Origin: Erwinia aphidicola
Lineage (GTDB): Bacteria; Pseudomonadota; Gammaproteobacteria; Enterobacterales; Enterobacteriaceae
Length of the DNA: 64,000 bases
Assembly: GCF_014773485.1 (NCBI RefSeq)
Contig: NZ_JACXBP010000005.1
Span: forward strand, 1-64,000
Reading direction: 5' to 3'
Part shown: positions 25,824 through 35,102 of the stretch, piece after piece
Position numbering within the stretch: position 1 is the stretch's first letter
How the letters are laid out: the number at the start of each line of letters is the position of its first letter
The notes under the pieces: generated by a model
Told to the model about the DNA's origin: nothing
Databases searched by the model: none
What the model saw: the letters and a program-made list of their open reading frames with translations, nothing else
Translations under genes and position numbers: made by a program

Positions 25824-26555
25824 ATGTCAGCCAAAAACAGTGCAGCACAAATAGAAACGGTTAGCCTGTTCAGCGGGCAGCAGCTGCGCAGCATGGTAGC
25901 TGAAGAGAGCGCTGAATATCTGGTGATCAATGTTGATCAGCTGAAAGATGCTGTGCCGTCCAAAAGCGGGACCCGCGATGCGCTGCGTAAAAAGCTGGAA
26001 AAGCTGGTTAGCAATCCCCGCCTCGATCCTTCGCTGGCATTGGCCTTTTTTGAAATCGCCCAGAACCTGCTAATGCCATCACGTGCCGGGGCTAAAACCA
26101 CGCCGACGGCAAAAAACAGTGACAGTATCTTTAGCGGTTTCGAACAGTATCGAATCAATAATGAGCAGCGCAAAGAGGACCTGCGCGCATTCATTCTGGC
26201 GGACGGGCAGTGGCTCAGCTCCAGCGAACTGTCAGACAAAGCACATTTCACTAACGCCAACCGCAGCGCCGGCCCCAACGCCTGGAAACGCCGTGGCAGA
26301 ACCTTTGCCGTCAGCGTTGAAGGTCAGGACCGCTACCCGGATTATGCTTTTGATGAAGCCTGGCAGCCGCTGCCGGCGGTGAAACAGGTGCTGGCTATTT
26401 TTGACGGCTCGCGCACGCCCTGGTCACTGGCCGCCTGGTTTGCCGGCAGCAATAGCTGGCTGGGCGGTCGCCGGCCGAAAGATCTGCTGAGCAGCGATCC
26501 GCAGGCGGTGATTGCCGCCGCACGGCAGGCAAAAGAGGGGGCGCAGCATGGCTAA
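25824..26555 (+). CDS. Xre/MbcA/ParS-type antitoxin
   Basis: 243 aa, longer than the usual 130-170 aa of this group. The C-terminal part (PLPAVKQVLAIFDGSRTPWSLAAW, then WLGGRRPKDLLSSDPQAVIAAA, about residues 183-238) is the toxin-binding domain of the MbcA/ParS/Xre antitoxins. The middle (about residues 110-180, LRAFILADGQWLSSSELSDKA) may be a winged helix. The N-terminal 100 residues are not recognised. It should neutralise the RES toxin and repress the operon. Overlaps the toxin start by 8 nt. Family assigned by the pattern and by the RES partner. Confidence 0.75.
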   Translation: MSAKNSAAQIETVSLFSGQQLRSMVAEESAEYLVINVDQLKDAVPSKSGTRDALRKKLEKLVSNPRLDPSLALAFFEIAQNLLMPSRAGAKTTPTAKNSDSIFSGFEQYRINNEQRKEDLRAFILADGQWLSSSELSDKAHFTNANRSAGPNAWKRRGRTFAVSVEGQDRYPDYAFDEAWQPLPAVKQVLAIFDGSRTPWSLAAWFAGSNSWLGGRRPKDLLSSDPQAVIAAARQAKEGAQHG

Positions 26556-27207
26556 GGAGAGCCAGTCCGAAAAGGGAGTTTCACGTTTCGCCCCGCCTTC
26601 TCACCCCGTGGCAATCAATACGTTCAGCCTGCCGGCGGGCACAACGCTGTGTCGCGTGCACCGCCAGCGCTATTCCGGCAGCAGCTTTAACAACACGGTC
26701 AGCGGCAATGCCCGCTTCAGCCCCATTTTTACCCCTGACGGAACGGTGATCCCCACGTTATATGCCGGGGAAAGTCCTCGCGTCGCGCTGTGCGAAGTGG
26801 TCTTCCACGACCTCGACCTGACTTCGCCCTGTCTGAGTTACCCTGTTGCGGCGCTGGATGCCTTTCGCCATACGCGCCTGACCACGGCTGCCGCGTTACA
26901 GCTTGCCAGCCTCGACCTGCCCTCGCTGGTAAAGATGCGCGCCGGGAAAAAACTCATCCATTCCGACGCCAGCGAATATGGGATTACCCGCCAGTGGGCT
27001 GAGGCAATCCATCAGCAGTATCCGCGTATTCAGGGAATGATGTGGCCCTCGCGCCAGCATCAGGGTAACGCATGGCTGCTGTTTGGTGACCGTATCGACG
27101 GCACTATGCTGCTCAGCGAAAGTAAAACGCAGAAGATTACTGAGCGCCCGGTAGTGGAGGAGTTGCTGGCGCTGGCGGAGAGAATGGGGCTCTATCTTGA
27201 AGAGTAA
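26548..27207 (+). CDS. RES domain toxin (NAD+-depleting)
   Basis: 219 aa. The RES domain shows its conserved Arg in LCRVHRQRYSG near residue 34, the Glu in LYAGESPRVALCEVVFHD near residue 80 and the Ser in WPSRQHQGNAW near residue 171. Characterised RES toxins degrade NAD+ (phosphorolysis or hydrolysis) and stop growth. The ATG at 26548 lies inside the end of the antitoxin gene and fixes the order antitoxin then toxin, as usual for RES-Xre. An upstream in-frame ATG at 26512 would overlap more and is less likely. Confidence 0.85.
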   Translation: MAKESQSEKGVSRFAPPSHPVAINTFSLPAGTTLCRVHRQRYSGSSFNNTVSGNARFSPIFTPDGTVIPTLYAGESPRVALCEVVFHDLDLTSPCLSYPVAALDAFRHTRLTTAAALQLASLDLPSLVKMRAGKKLIHSDASEYGITRQWAEAIHQQYPRIQGMMWPSRQHQGNAWLLFGDRIDGTMLLSESKTQKITERPVVEELLALAERMGLYLEE

Positions 27208-27215
27208 CGCGCGTC

Positions 27216-27749
27216 TTACTGCTGCCCGACAAAACGGGCAAATTCCTGCGGGATGCGGGCAAAAGTGAACAGGAACCAGGGGGTGAAGCGTTCCGGGTGG
27301 CTGTCAATTTCACGCTGAATATCCGCCAGCGAACTGTAGCGCCAGCCGTCGGCTTCTTCCGGGTTAACCACCGGGACAGCATCGCTGATGGTGAAATAGA
27401 CGTGGCCGTACTCGTGCTCGGTCAGCCCGTTGCTGAGCGGCAGGTTATAGCTCAGTTCGAACATCGGTTGCAGCGTCAGGCGCAAGCCCATCTCTTCATA
27501 CAGTCGGCGTTCAGCGGCATGCTGAGTCGATTCCTGGGGGTAAGGATGCCCGCAGGTGGTGTTGCTCCACAGCCCGCCACAGTGATATTTACCGCTGGCG
27601 CGCTGCTGCAACAGCAGCTGATGGCGGGAATTGAACACGTAAACGGTGACCGCCCGATGCAGTAAGCCTTTTTCGTGTACTTCCATTTTTTCCATTTTAC
27701 CCGTGGGGCGATCGTGGCGATCGACGAGGATAACTTCAATTGCAGACAT
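27216..27749 (-). CDS. idi: Isopentenyl-diphosphate delta-isomerase, type 1
   Basis: 177 aa. Interconverts isopentenyl and dimethylallyl diphosphate, cytosolic. Type 1 Nudix-fold enzyme: the catalytic Cys region is LWSNTTCGHPYPQE near residue 65, the Nudix-like AAERRLYEEMGL near residue 80, and the catalytic Glu lies in EHEYGHVY near residue 112. Length matches the enteric enzyme. Single gene, converging on the RES toxin gene with 8 bp between. In many Erwinia and Pantoea it sits with carotenoid genes, but none are here. Confidence 0.95.
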   Translation of the reverse strand: MSAIEVILVDRHDRPTGKMEKMEVHEKGLLHRAVTVYVFNSRHQLLLQQRASGKYHCGGLWSNTTCGHPYPQESTQHAAERRLYEEMGLRLTLQPMFELSYNLPLSNGLTEHEYGHVYFTISDAVPVVNPEEADGWRYSSLADIQREIDSHPERFTPWFLFTFARIPQEFARFVGQQ

Positions 27750-27841
27750 GCCGACTCCTTAAGACGAATGCCACTATTCTGGCATAAGAAGTGGACATTG
27801 ATCTGCATAAAATCGTGCGGTGTGTGACAATAACGGCAGAA

Positions 27842-27875
27842 GCGTATCCGGCGCTGGCTGCGCCGGATGCGGCTT
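27842..27875. repeat. REP-like inverted repeat / terminator of the chemoreceptor gene
   Basis: GCGTATCCGGCGC and GCGCCGGATGCG form a strong stem with loop TGGCT, much like enteric REP elements. Lies just after the chemoreceptor stop. Confidence 0.6.
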
Positions 27876-27878
27876 TAA

Positions 27879-29777
27879 TTACAGTTTGAAGCTGCTGACG
27901 ACGCGCTCCAGCTGTACGCTCTGCTCTTCCATCGCCTGCGCAGCGGCGGAGACCTGCTCCACCAGCGCGGCATTCTGCTGGGTGGTGCTGTCGAGCTGGG
28001 TGATGGCTGTGTTGATCTGATCGATACCCATACTCTGCTCGCGGCTGGCCGACATAATCTCGGCCATCAGCGTATTGACGCTGCTGACGCCGCTCATCAG
28101 TTCGTCCATCGTAGTGCCCGCCTGCTGCACCAGCAGACTGCCCTCGTCGATATTCGCCACCGACTCCTCAATCAGCTTTTTAATCTCACGCGCCGAGTTC
28201 GCCGAGCGCTGTGCCAGATTACGCACCTCTGAAGCGACCACCGCAAAACCGCGCCCCTGCTCGCCCGCACGTGCGGCTTCCACCGCGGCGTTGAGCGCCA
28301 GAATGTTGGTCTGGAAGGCAATACTGTCGATGACGCTGATAATATCCACCACTTTGCGCGACGAGACGTTAATTTCCCCCATCGTCGACACCACTCTCTG
28401 CACCACCTGCGCGCCGCGTTCCGCCACCTGCGATGCATCCGCCGCCAGCTGGTTGGCATGCGTGGCGTTATCGGCATTCTGACGCACGGTACCGGTCAAC
28501 TCCTCCATTGACGCCGCCGTTTCCACAATCGAACTGGACTGCTCTTCGGTGCGGGCGGAGAGATCGAGGTTGCCGCTGGCGATCTCACGCGAAGCGGTGG
28601 TAATCGCCAGCGCGCTGTCACCGACCTGGCGCATCAGCCCCTGCAGACTGGCGATAAACTGGTTGAAGCTCTGCGCCACCGCGTTGAATTCCGGGCTGGA
28701 GCTAGCTGGCAGGCGCTGGGTAAGGTCGGCACCGCCGGTGGAGAGTGCCAGAATATTGTCGTTAAGCCCGCTAAGGCGCTTCATCATGGCGCGAATAAAG
28801 CCGAGCAGCACCAGCAGCAGTACAACAGCCAGCGGGATCTGGACCAGGCCGAGACGGGTGAGAATCGAGCTGGTCTGCTGCGCTAACAGCGCGCTCGGCA
28901 CATCACTGGCGAGGAACCACGGGCTGCCGCCGATCTGCTGCACCAGCAGCGTATGGCTGCCGTCTTCACCATCATAGCTGCTCTGCTGCGGCTCAGTGCC
29001 GCTGACTTTGCCCAGCATCTGGCTGAGTGCGCTCGCCATCGGCGTGTTCAGTTCCGACAGATTGCGCAGTTTTGGCGCGCCGTCGACCAGGCTGGCATCC
29101 CCCACCACTTTGCCGTCCGCTTCAACAATCAGCGTGGTACCGTGAATGGCTTCACCCATCTGCTTCGCCAGATGGTTAAAGAAGCCCAGCGTCACGTCGA
29201 TAGTCGCGACGCCCCACGCGTTGCCGTCGCGATAAATCGCCATGGCGCAGTTAGTGCGCGGCTGCGGGCTGGCGGCATCCTGATAGGCTTTAGCCCAGGC
29301 GCACTGGCCCTTTGCCGCTGCCATGCCATCCTTGTACCACGACTGCTCGTAGTAATTAGGCGCCTCGGCGGAGTTCCAGTAGGTGTTGACCTGCAGCTTG
29401 TTGCTGCTGTCGCGGGCGAAGAAACTGCTGAATTTGTCGCGCGCGGGATCGCGCTGACGCGCCAGCGGCCAGACGCCGCCGCCAAACACGTCGACGTCCT
29501 GATACTGATTCACCAGCGCGGGGAGCACGGCATCAATATTGTTGCTGTCGAGCACGGCAACGGACTCGGTAATACTGCGCTGCTGTGCCTGCACGCGATT
29601 CATCATTTCCGTGATACTGGCACCGATAGTTTCTACCTCGTAGCGCACCAGACGACTCTCATTGGTCGCGAGTTGAGGCGCTACAAACAGTTTGATCACC
29701 ACCACGGTGATCAGCAGCAGTAACACAAAGAAGCTGACGATCAGCAGGGTAAATCTGGCCTGGGTTGTTTTAAACAT
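27879..29777 (-). CDS. Methyl-accepting chemotaxis protein
   Basis: 632-aa transmembrane chemoreceptor. First membrane helix at about residues 8-30 ([20 protein letters not shown]). A periplasmic dCache-like sensor follows up to about residue 290 (it contains [21 protein letters not shown]). The second helix is [16 protein letters not shown], then HAMP and the signalling domain with the conserved hairpin [20 protein letters not shown]. It ends ERVVSSFKL without the NWETF tether for CheR/CheB, so adaptation depends on other receptors. The ligand is unknown. Start ATG at 29777 (MFKTTQARF); an upstream start at 29795 adds six residues. No che genes nearby. Confidence 0.93.
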   Translation of the reverse strand: MFKTTQARFTLLIVSFFVLLLLITVVVIKLFVAPQLATNESRLVRYEVETIGASITEMMNRVQAQQRSITESVAVLDSNNIDAVLPALVNQYQDVDVFGGGVWPLARQRDPARDKFSSFFARDSSNKLQVNTYWNSAEAPNYYEQSWYKDGMAAAKGQCAWAKAYQDAASPQPRTNCAMAIYRDGNAWGVATIDVTLGFFNHLAKQMGEAIHGTTLIVEADGKVVGDASLVDGAPKLRNLSELNTPMASALSQMLGKVSGTEPQQSSYDGEDGSHTLLVQQIGGSPWFLASDVPSALLAQQTSSILTRLGLVQIPLAVVLLLVLLGFIRAMMKRLSGLNDNILALSTGGADLTQRLPASSSPEFNAVAQSFNQFIASLQGLMRQVGDSALAITTASREIASGNLDLSARTEEQSSSIVETAASMEELTGTVRQNADNATHANQLAADASQVAERGAQVVQRVVSTMGEINVSSRKVVDIISVIDSIAFQTNILALNAAVEAARAGEQGRGFAVVASEVRNLAQRSANSAREIKKLIEESVANIDEGSLLVQQAGTTMDELMSGVSSVNTLMAEIMSASREQSMGIDQINTAITQLDSTTQQNAALVEQVSAAAQAMEEQSVQLERVVSSFKL

Positions 29778-29888
29778 GAGCACACCACTCAACACGAAAA
29801 AGGCACAATTGCCTGATCGTGTTAACGGCGTGTTAATGAATTACTTGAGTGACAGGCTTCACAAATTTAACAAACAGCGCAGCGGGGA

Positions 29889-30998
29889 TCACTCGCCGGC
29901 TTCAACCACCTGCTGGCGGGCGCGGAAAATATGGCCGCTGCCGTACTGCAGCAGACGTGCGACCAGCTGCAGTCCGCCATCTTCTTCCGCCTGGGCAAAC
30001 TCGCGCTCCAGCGTGGTGACCGGGGCCGCCCACAGCAGATTCACCTTCTCACCCTCGCGCTTCGGCAGGGGGAACTGTCCGCTTTCGCGCCCGAGCGCGC
30101 TGGAGAGAATAAAGCCCTCAAAGCCCATCGGTGCCACCGACGACTCCAGAGTGTGCCCCTCGCCCAGCCAGCTGAGGCGTGCCCAGGGCACATGTGCGAA
30201 TCCGGCTAGCGCGCTGGCCATCTGCACCGCATTCTCTTCGGTCATCACTTGTGCATCGATCGCCAGCGCCAGCTCGGCGCGCCGATACTGCGGCGCCAGA
30301 TCTTCATAGAGAAAATCGACCCACGGCATCGGGCGAATGCTCATGCCCAGGGTCAGGAAATACCAGCAGCCCTCGTGGTAGTGCTGCGAGATCGCCATCG
30401 GCGGCCAGTTACCCTGATCGATGGAGTAATACTTCAGCGACTCGCCATACTGCGCTTCATAGCACTGCAGCATCTCCTGCTGGATCGGCTCCCACAGCTG
30501 GCCGTCGTGCCAGTCGCGCCAGAACTGTCGGTGCTGCTGCGCGGCGGCGTAGTACTCATTGGTGGATGCGGATCCGAGCGGCGCGGTAAGGCGGTTGGCT
30601 TTGATGCAGCTGGCGGAGTAACTGACCTGCTTATCCTGATAGAGGCTCCAGCCGGGGATCACGGCCAGCAGCTGGCCCTGATACCAGACGGCAGCACCGT
30701 CATCCGTCGGTTCCCAGACAATCTGCAATCCGGCCGGATCCAGCATCGGTTCGGCTTCCAGCGTACGGCAATATTCGGCGCTGAGCAGCGGCGGCGTGCC
30801 CTGCTGCATCGCTTCGACATCTTCCTGCATGGGTGCAGGCAGCAGGTTGCGCAGCCAGCAGCCGCGCACGGCAAACTGGGTGCGGAAGCCTTCGGCCGGC
30901 CAGATATAGAAATAGGCTGTGCGCGCATCCTGTTCGACTATCGCGATCAGCGTCTGTTGCTGATTGGTGACTTCAGCAATCGGGTAGGGCTGTGTCAT
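29889..30998 (-). CDS. Suppressor-of-fused domain protein
   Basis: 369 aa, cytosolic. The C-terminal half resembles the bacterial suppressor-of-fused (SUFU) domain: YYSIDQGNWPPMAISQHYHE, WYFLTLGMSIRPMPWV and RRAELALAIDAQ. Function in bacteria is unsettled; some SUFU proteins are immunity proteins of polymorphic toxins, but no toxin is next to this one. The ATG at 30998 has GAGGCG upstream; the frame extends to 31028 without a better start. Confidence 0.75.
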   Translation of the reverse strand: MTQPYPIAEVTNQQQTLIAIVEQDARTAYFYIWPAEGFRTQFAVRGCWLRNLLPAPMQEDVEAMQQGTPPLLSAEYCRTLEAEPMLDPAGLQIVWEPTDDGAAVWYQGQLLAVIPGWSLYQDKQVSYSASCIKANRLTAPLGSASTNEYYAAAQQHRQFWRDWHDGQLWEPIQQEMLQCYEAQYGESLKYYSIDQGNWPPMAISQHYHEGCWYFLTLGMSIRPMPWVDFLYEDLAPQYRRAELALAIDAQVMTEENAVQMASALAGFAHVPWARLSWLGEGHTLESSVAPMGFEGFILSSALGRESGQFPLPKREGEKVNLLWAAPVTTLEREFAQAEEDGGLQLVARLLQYGSGHIFRARQQVVEAGE

Positions 30999-31130
30999 AA
31001 CGCCTCGACGGTGTGTGGCGGGATCCATTCCTGAAGCATAGGCCAGGATATTAAGAGAGGATGGCGCCTGAAGGCCGCCGGAGGCAAGGGTAAAAGTCTC
31101 AAAATGGCTGCGAGGGTGGCATATAACAAT

Positions 31131-31226
31131 AGGGGCGAGGCGTGCCTCGCCCCTACGGGACCCGATGTGCGTTGGGGTCAGGCATGCCGGGCAACATAAG
31201 CGTAGGGGTCAGGCATGCCTGACCCG
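31131..31226. repeat. Cluster of GTAGGGG-type repeats, copies F-H
   Basis: Three units in tandem: AGGGGCGAGGC/GCCTCGCCCCTAC (31131-31156), a half unit GGGGTCAGGCATGCC (31173-31187) and GTAGGGGTCAGGC/GCCTGACCC (31202-31225). They fill most of the gap between the SUFU gene and the LprI-like gene. Confidence 0.6.
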
Positions 31227-31236
31227 GGTTGAACGC

Positions 31237-31650
31237 TTACCCTTCCATATGGGTGCTATTGCGCAGGCGATACAGATCGCGCGCCTTCTCTTTAACCACG
31301 TTCAGCTTTGACTCCGACGCCACCAGGCCCCAGATAGTCCCCTGCTGCTGCTGATAATACTTATTCATCCCCTCAAAGTAGCTATCGCGATAGCTAACCC
31401 AGGCACGCTGCGAGGCTTTCAGCGCGCTCTGTGCCGCCGCTGACTGCCCGGCCAGCAGCAGCTTATACTGCTTGTTCAGCTCGGCATCCCAGGCTTTATT
31501 CGCCGCGTCATAGCATTGCAGATTGGCCAGGGTGCTGACCGCCTGCTGCTGACAGTTTTCCAGCTGAGTATCCAGATCCTGACGCAGGATGCCTGCGGCG
31601 CTGGCACTTCCGCTCAGCAGCAACAGCGACACGGTAACGATTTTTTTCAT
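31237..31650 (-). CDS. LprI-like (DUF1311) periplasmic protein
   Basis: 137 aa with a signal peptide (MKKIVTVSLLLLSGSASA). The mature part is of the lysozyme-inhibitor LprI/DUF1311 type: two conserved cysteines (ENCQQQAV, LQCYDAANKAWDAELNKQY) and LKASQRAWVSYRDSYFE. Members in mycobacteria inhibit lysozyme; in enterics the role is open. Periplasmic. Start ATG at 31650 with GGATATC upstream. It lies just after the DUF2236 gene on the same strand. Confidence 0.8.
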   Translation of the reverse strand: MKKIVTVSLLLLSGSASAAGILRQDLDTQLENCQQQAVSTLANLQCYDAANKAWDAELNKQYKLLLAGQSAAAQSALKASQRAWVSYRDSYFEGMNKYYQQQQGTIWGLVASESKLNVVKEKARDLYRLRNSTHMEG

Positions 31651-31669
31651 GATGATATCCTTATGATGA

Positions 31670-32542
31670 TTAATACTCACGCCCGACGCGCGCCATGGCA
31701 CGCTGCCAGGCGCCGCGTTGAATAGCCCAGCGCAGCAGCGCGGCAAGAGTATGAATACGCCCGTGAATAATCCGGCGCTTTATCGGGGAAAAATGCAGGC
31801 CAAAGTCTTGTAAAGCCCAGTCGGGCAGCAGCTCAATGCCCGCGGTCATTATCGCTTTCATTGCCGGGCGCGCCTGCCAGCTTGGGGCCGGGGCGTTCAT
31901 CAGCAGGGAGAGCACTTCCCGCGTGCGTTCATCGCAGCGCAGCTGCGGACGCATCGCCTGCAGATATCCTTCGACGGCCGCCACGCTCTTGGGCACGTTT
32001 TGCGCACCGAGCGCTTCGGCAACCACTGCGGCCTCGGCGTAGTAACGATCCTGCTCGCCCAGGCTGAGCTGCGGATTTTTATAGCGCAGGTGCGCGGCGA
32101 GGAAACTGCTGGTCTCCGCAACGTGAACCCAGGTGAGTAGCTGCGGATCGCTGGCCTCATAGGGTTGACCGTGCGCGTCGACGCCACTGACCTTCAGGTG
32201 AATGCGCTTAACGCGCTCAATGAGGATATGAGCATCGGCGGTGTTGCCGAAGGTGGTGACGGCGATAAACTGGCTGGTACGCCGCAGCCGCCCCATCATA
32301 TCTTCGCGAAAGGTGGAGTGATCCCAGACGCCCGCCAGCGGCAGCGGATGCAGCATCTGCAGCAGCAGCGCGCAGATGCCGCCGCACAGCATGGAGGTAA
32401 AGTCACCGTGCACGCGCCAGATCACGCTGTCCGGCCCGTAAAGGCCGGGGTCCCCCATCGGCTTTGACAGGTCAAATTCATTCAGCGACAGGCCGTTTAA
32501 GCGGAAGACCTGCTGCTGAATTTTATCGCGCATAGTGACCAT
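31670..32542 (-). CDS. DUF2236 (oxygenase MpaB family) protein
   Basis: 290 aa. Family marks are VIWRVHGDFTSMLCGGICALLLQMLHPL near residues 40-67 (here: WRVHGDFTSMLCGG), TTFGNTADAHILIERVKRIH and LLTWVHVAETSSFLAAHLRY, which hold the histidines expected to bind heme in this family. Latex-clearing protein and MpaB are characterised distant members; the reaction here is unknown. Start ATG at 32542 with GAGG nine nt upstream (MVTMRDKIQ). It shares its strand with bglX upstream, separated by a repeat. Confidence 0.82.
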   Translation of the reverse strand: MVTMRDKIQQQVFRLNGLSLNEFDLSKPMGDPGLYGPDSVIWRVHGDFTSMLCGGICALLLQMLHPLPLAGVWDHSTFREDMMGRLRRTSQFIAVTTFGNTADAHILIERVKRIHLKVSGVDAHGQPYEASDPQLLTWVHVAETSSFLAAHLRYKNPQLSLGEQDRYYAEAAVVAEALGAQNVPKSVAAVEGYLQAMRPQLRCDERTREVLSLLMNAPAPSWQARPAMKAIMTAGIELLPDWALQDFGLHFSPIKRRIIHGRIHTLAALLRWAIQRGAWQRAMARVGREY

Positions 32543-32566
32543 GATGCTATTCCTCAAACCGGGCGC

Positions 32567-32612
32567 GTAGGGGGCGGGCATGCCCGCCCCGTCGTTCAGG
32601 TATGCCCGCCCC
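32567..32612. repeat. GTAGGGG-type repeats, copies I-J
   Basis: GTAGGGGGCGGGC/GCCCGCCCC (32567-32590) is followed by a half unit TATGCCCGCCCCTCG. They lie between bglX and the DUF2236 gene. Confidence 0.55.
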
Positions 32613-32615
32613 TCG

Positions 32616-34913
32616 TTACAGGTAATCAAATTCCGCATCGACGGTGCGCGCTGAATCCAGCCCGATCATCACGCTGAATTTACCCGGCTCGGCCACCTGC
32701 TGCATTCTGGCATTCCAGAAGGTCAGCGCGCTGACGTCAATCGGGAAGGTCACGGTTTGTGATTCTCCAGCCTTCAGCATAATGCGCTGGAAGCCCTTCA
32801 GCTCCTTCACCGGGCGGCTGATGCTCGCCACTTCGTCGCGCAGGTAGAGCTGCACCACCGTGGCGCCGTCGACCTTACCGCTATTCGTGACCGTCACGCT
32901 GGCATTGACCGTGCCGTTACGCGCCATCGTTGCGGACGACAATTTCACCGGCGACAGCGTGAACGTGGTGTAGCTCAGCCCATAGCCGAACGGGAACAGC
33001 GGGCCGTTCGCCTCGTCGAAATAGTGAGAGGTGTATTTGTTCGGCTTCTCATAGTTATACGGGCGGCCGGTATTCAGGTGGTTGTAATAAATCGGGATCT
33101 GGCCGACGGAACGCGGGAAGGACATCGGCAGCTTGCCCGACGGGTTGTAGTCACCGAACAGCACGTCGGCAATCGCATTACCGCCTTCGGTGCCAGGGTA
33201 CCAGCTTTCCAGCATCGCATCCGACTGCTCAAGCTGGTGGGTCAGCGCCAGCGCGCGGGCATTCATCAGCACCATCACGATCGGTTTACCCGTGGCTTTC
33301 ACCGCATCAATCAGCTGCAGCTGGCTGTGGGACAACGTCAGGTCCGTCCGGCTGGAGGCTTCGTGCGCCATGCCGCGCGCTTCACCAACCGCCAGCACCA
33401 CCACATCAGCTTTTTTCGCGGTGGCAACGGCTTCGTCCAGCATCTGCTGCGGCGTGCGCGTATCGATGGTGACGGCCTTCTCATACAGATTCAGGAAGTC
33501 CTGAATGCCTTTATCGTCGGTAACGTTTGCCCCTTTGGCATACAGCAGCGTGGCCTTGCCGGCGGTGGCATTTTTCATCCCCTGCAGCAGCGTCACGGAC
33601 TGCTTCGCGACGCCCGCGGCGGACCAGCTGCCCATAATATCAATCTGGCTGTCGGCCAGCGGGCCAATCAGCGCCACGGTGCCGGATTTTTTCAGCGGCA
33701 GCGTCTCCAGACGGTTTTTCAGCAGCACCATACTCTTGCGCGCAACATCGCGTGCTTCAGCGCGGTGCAGGCGGCTTTCGGCATTGGTATCCGCCGGGTC
33801 ACTCCCCACCGGCCCGAGGTGGCTGTACGGGTCATTAAACAGGCCCATATCATATTTCACATTGAGCACGTGACGTGCAGCGTTATCAATCTCCTGCTCG
33901 CTCACCGCGCCGCTTTTCACCAGGCCCGGCAGATATTTGCTGTAGTACTCATCGCTCATGCTCATATCAATGCCGGACTGCAGCGCGATACGCACCGCGT
34001 CCTGCGGGTCACGCGCCACCCCGTGCTGAATCAGCTCTTTGATCGCACCGTGGTCGCTGATGGTAATCCCCTTGAAGCCCCAGTCATCGCGCAGCACATC
34101 CTTCAGCAGCCAGCTGTCGGCGCTGGCCGGTACGCCGTTCAGCGAGTTCAGGGCCACCATCACCCCGCCGCTGCCTGCATCCAGCGCCGCTTTGTACGGC
34201 GGCAGATAGTCCTGGAACAGGCGCTGCGGGCTCATATCCACCGTGTTGTATTCCCGCCCGCCTTCCACCGCGCCGTAGGCGGCAAAGTGCTTGACGCTGG
34301 TCATCACCGAGTAGCGGTCAGCCGGGCTTTTGCCCTGCATCGCCTTAACCATGGTGCGGCCCATCACGGACGCCAGGTAAGTATCCTCACCAAAGCCTTC
34401 CGACCCCCTGCCCCAGCGCGGTTCACGGGTGACATCAACCATCGGCGCCCAGGTCATGTTGAGGCCATCATCGGCGGCTTCATAGGCCGCAATGCGCCCA
34501 ACCTGCGCCACCGCATCGGTGTCCCAGCTGGAGGCCAGTGCCAGCGGGATCGGGAACTGGGTACGCTGACCGTGGATCACATCATAGGCAAAGAACAGCG
34601 GGATCTTCAGGCGGCTGAGCTGCATCACCTGGTCCTGCATCGCACGGATATCGGGACGCGTCACCGTGTTGAAAATCGCCCCGACCTGACCGTGCTGGAT
34701 CATGTCGCGGATCGCTTCTTTCGGGTTATCCGGGCCGACGGTGATCAGCCTGAGCTGGCCAATCTTCTCATCCAGCGTCATTTTTTTCAGCAGCCCGCTG
34801 ACGAAAGCGTCGCGCGCCTGCGGGGTCAGTTGATGCGGGCCGATAAGCTCTTCGGCAAAAGCGGGCTGTATAGACAGAGTGACGGCAAGGCTGACAGAAC
34901 AAATCCATTTCAT
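32616..34913 (-). CDS. bglX: Periplasmic beta-glucosidase BglX
   Basis: 765 aa glycoside hydrolase family 3 exo-beta-glucosidase. Signal peptide MKWICSVSLAVTLSIQPAFA. The GH3 N-terminal domain carries the catalytic nucleophile in GFKGITISDHGAIKELI (the Asp in SDHG). The GH3 C-terminal domain follows from about residue 400, and a fibronectin type III-like domain ends the protein (LYLRDEVASISRPVKELKGF). Acts on beta-glucosides in the periplasm. Same length as the E. coli protein. Divergent from dld, the same order as in E. coli. Start ATG at 34913 with GAGAG upstream. Confidence 0.96.
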   Translation of the reverse strand: MKWICSVSLAVTLSIQPAFAEELIGPHQLTPQARDAFVSGLLKKMTLDEKIGQLRLITVGPDNPKEAIRDMIQHGQVGAIFNTVTRPDIRAMQDQVMQLSRLKIPLFFAYDVIHGQRTQFPIPLALASSWDTDAVAQVGRIAAYEAADDGLNMTWAPMVDVTREPRWGRGSEGFGEDTYLASVMGRTMVKAMQGKSPADRYSVMTSVKHFAAYGAVEGGREYNTVDMSPQRLFQDYLPPYKAALDAGSGGVMVALNSLNGVPASADSWLLKDVLRDDWGFKGITISDHGAIKELIQHGVARDPQDAVRIALQSGIDMSMSDEYYSKYLPGLVKSGAVSEQEIDNAARHVLNVKYDMGLFNDPYSHLGPVGSDPADTNAESRLHRAEARDVARKSMVLLKNRLETLPLKKSGTVALIGPLADSQIDIMGSWSAAGVAKQSVTLLQGMKNATAGKATLLYAKGANVTDDKGIQDFLNLYEKAVTIDTRTPQQMLDEAVATAKKADVVVLAVGEARGMAHEASSRTDLTLSHSQLQLIDAVKATGKPIVMVLMNARALALTHQLEQSDAMLESWYPGTEGGNAIADVLFGDYNPSGKLPMSFPRSVGQIPIYYNHLNTGRPYNYEKPNKYTSHYFDEANGPLFPFGYGLSYTTFTLSPVKLSSATMARNGTVNASVTVTNSGKVDGATVVQLYLRDEVASISRPVKELKGFQRIMLKAGESQTVTFPIDVSALTFWNARMQQVAEPGKFSVMIGLDSARTVDAEFDYL

Positions 34914-35102
34914 CAGATGATTTTCTCTCAAGTGACTAGGTTGTTTGATTTTTTTTACCCAGAGGTAACAAGTGGGTGCAGTGTGTCATACCTTGAGAAT
35001 AGCAGCTAGTTTTCAGGTGATGAATCACAGCGCTCGCCTCCCGGGCTTTATTGCTCGCTCACGAGTGCTACAGTAAAGCGGTGATACTGACAAGGACATG
35101 AC

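Noticed and set aside
31131-31226. CRISPR-like array
   Set aside because: The repeated units differ in arm sequence, have no regular spacers and belong to the dispersed GTAGGGG repeat family.
33024-35009. 661-codon open frame on the plus strand
   Set aside because: It is antisense to bglX, rich in His, Arg and Gln as expected for the shadow of a GC-rich gene, and has no ribosome binding site or recognisable domain.
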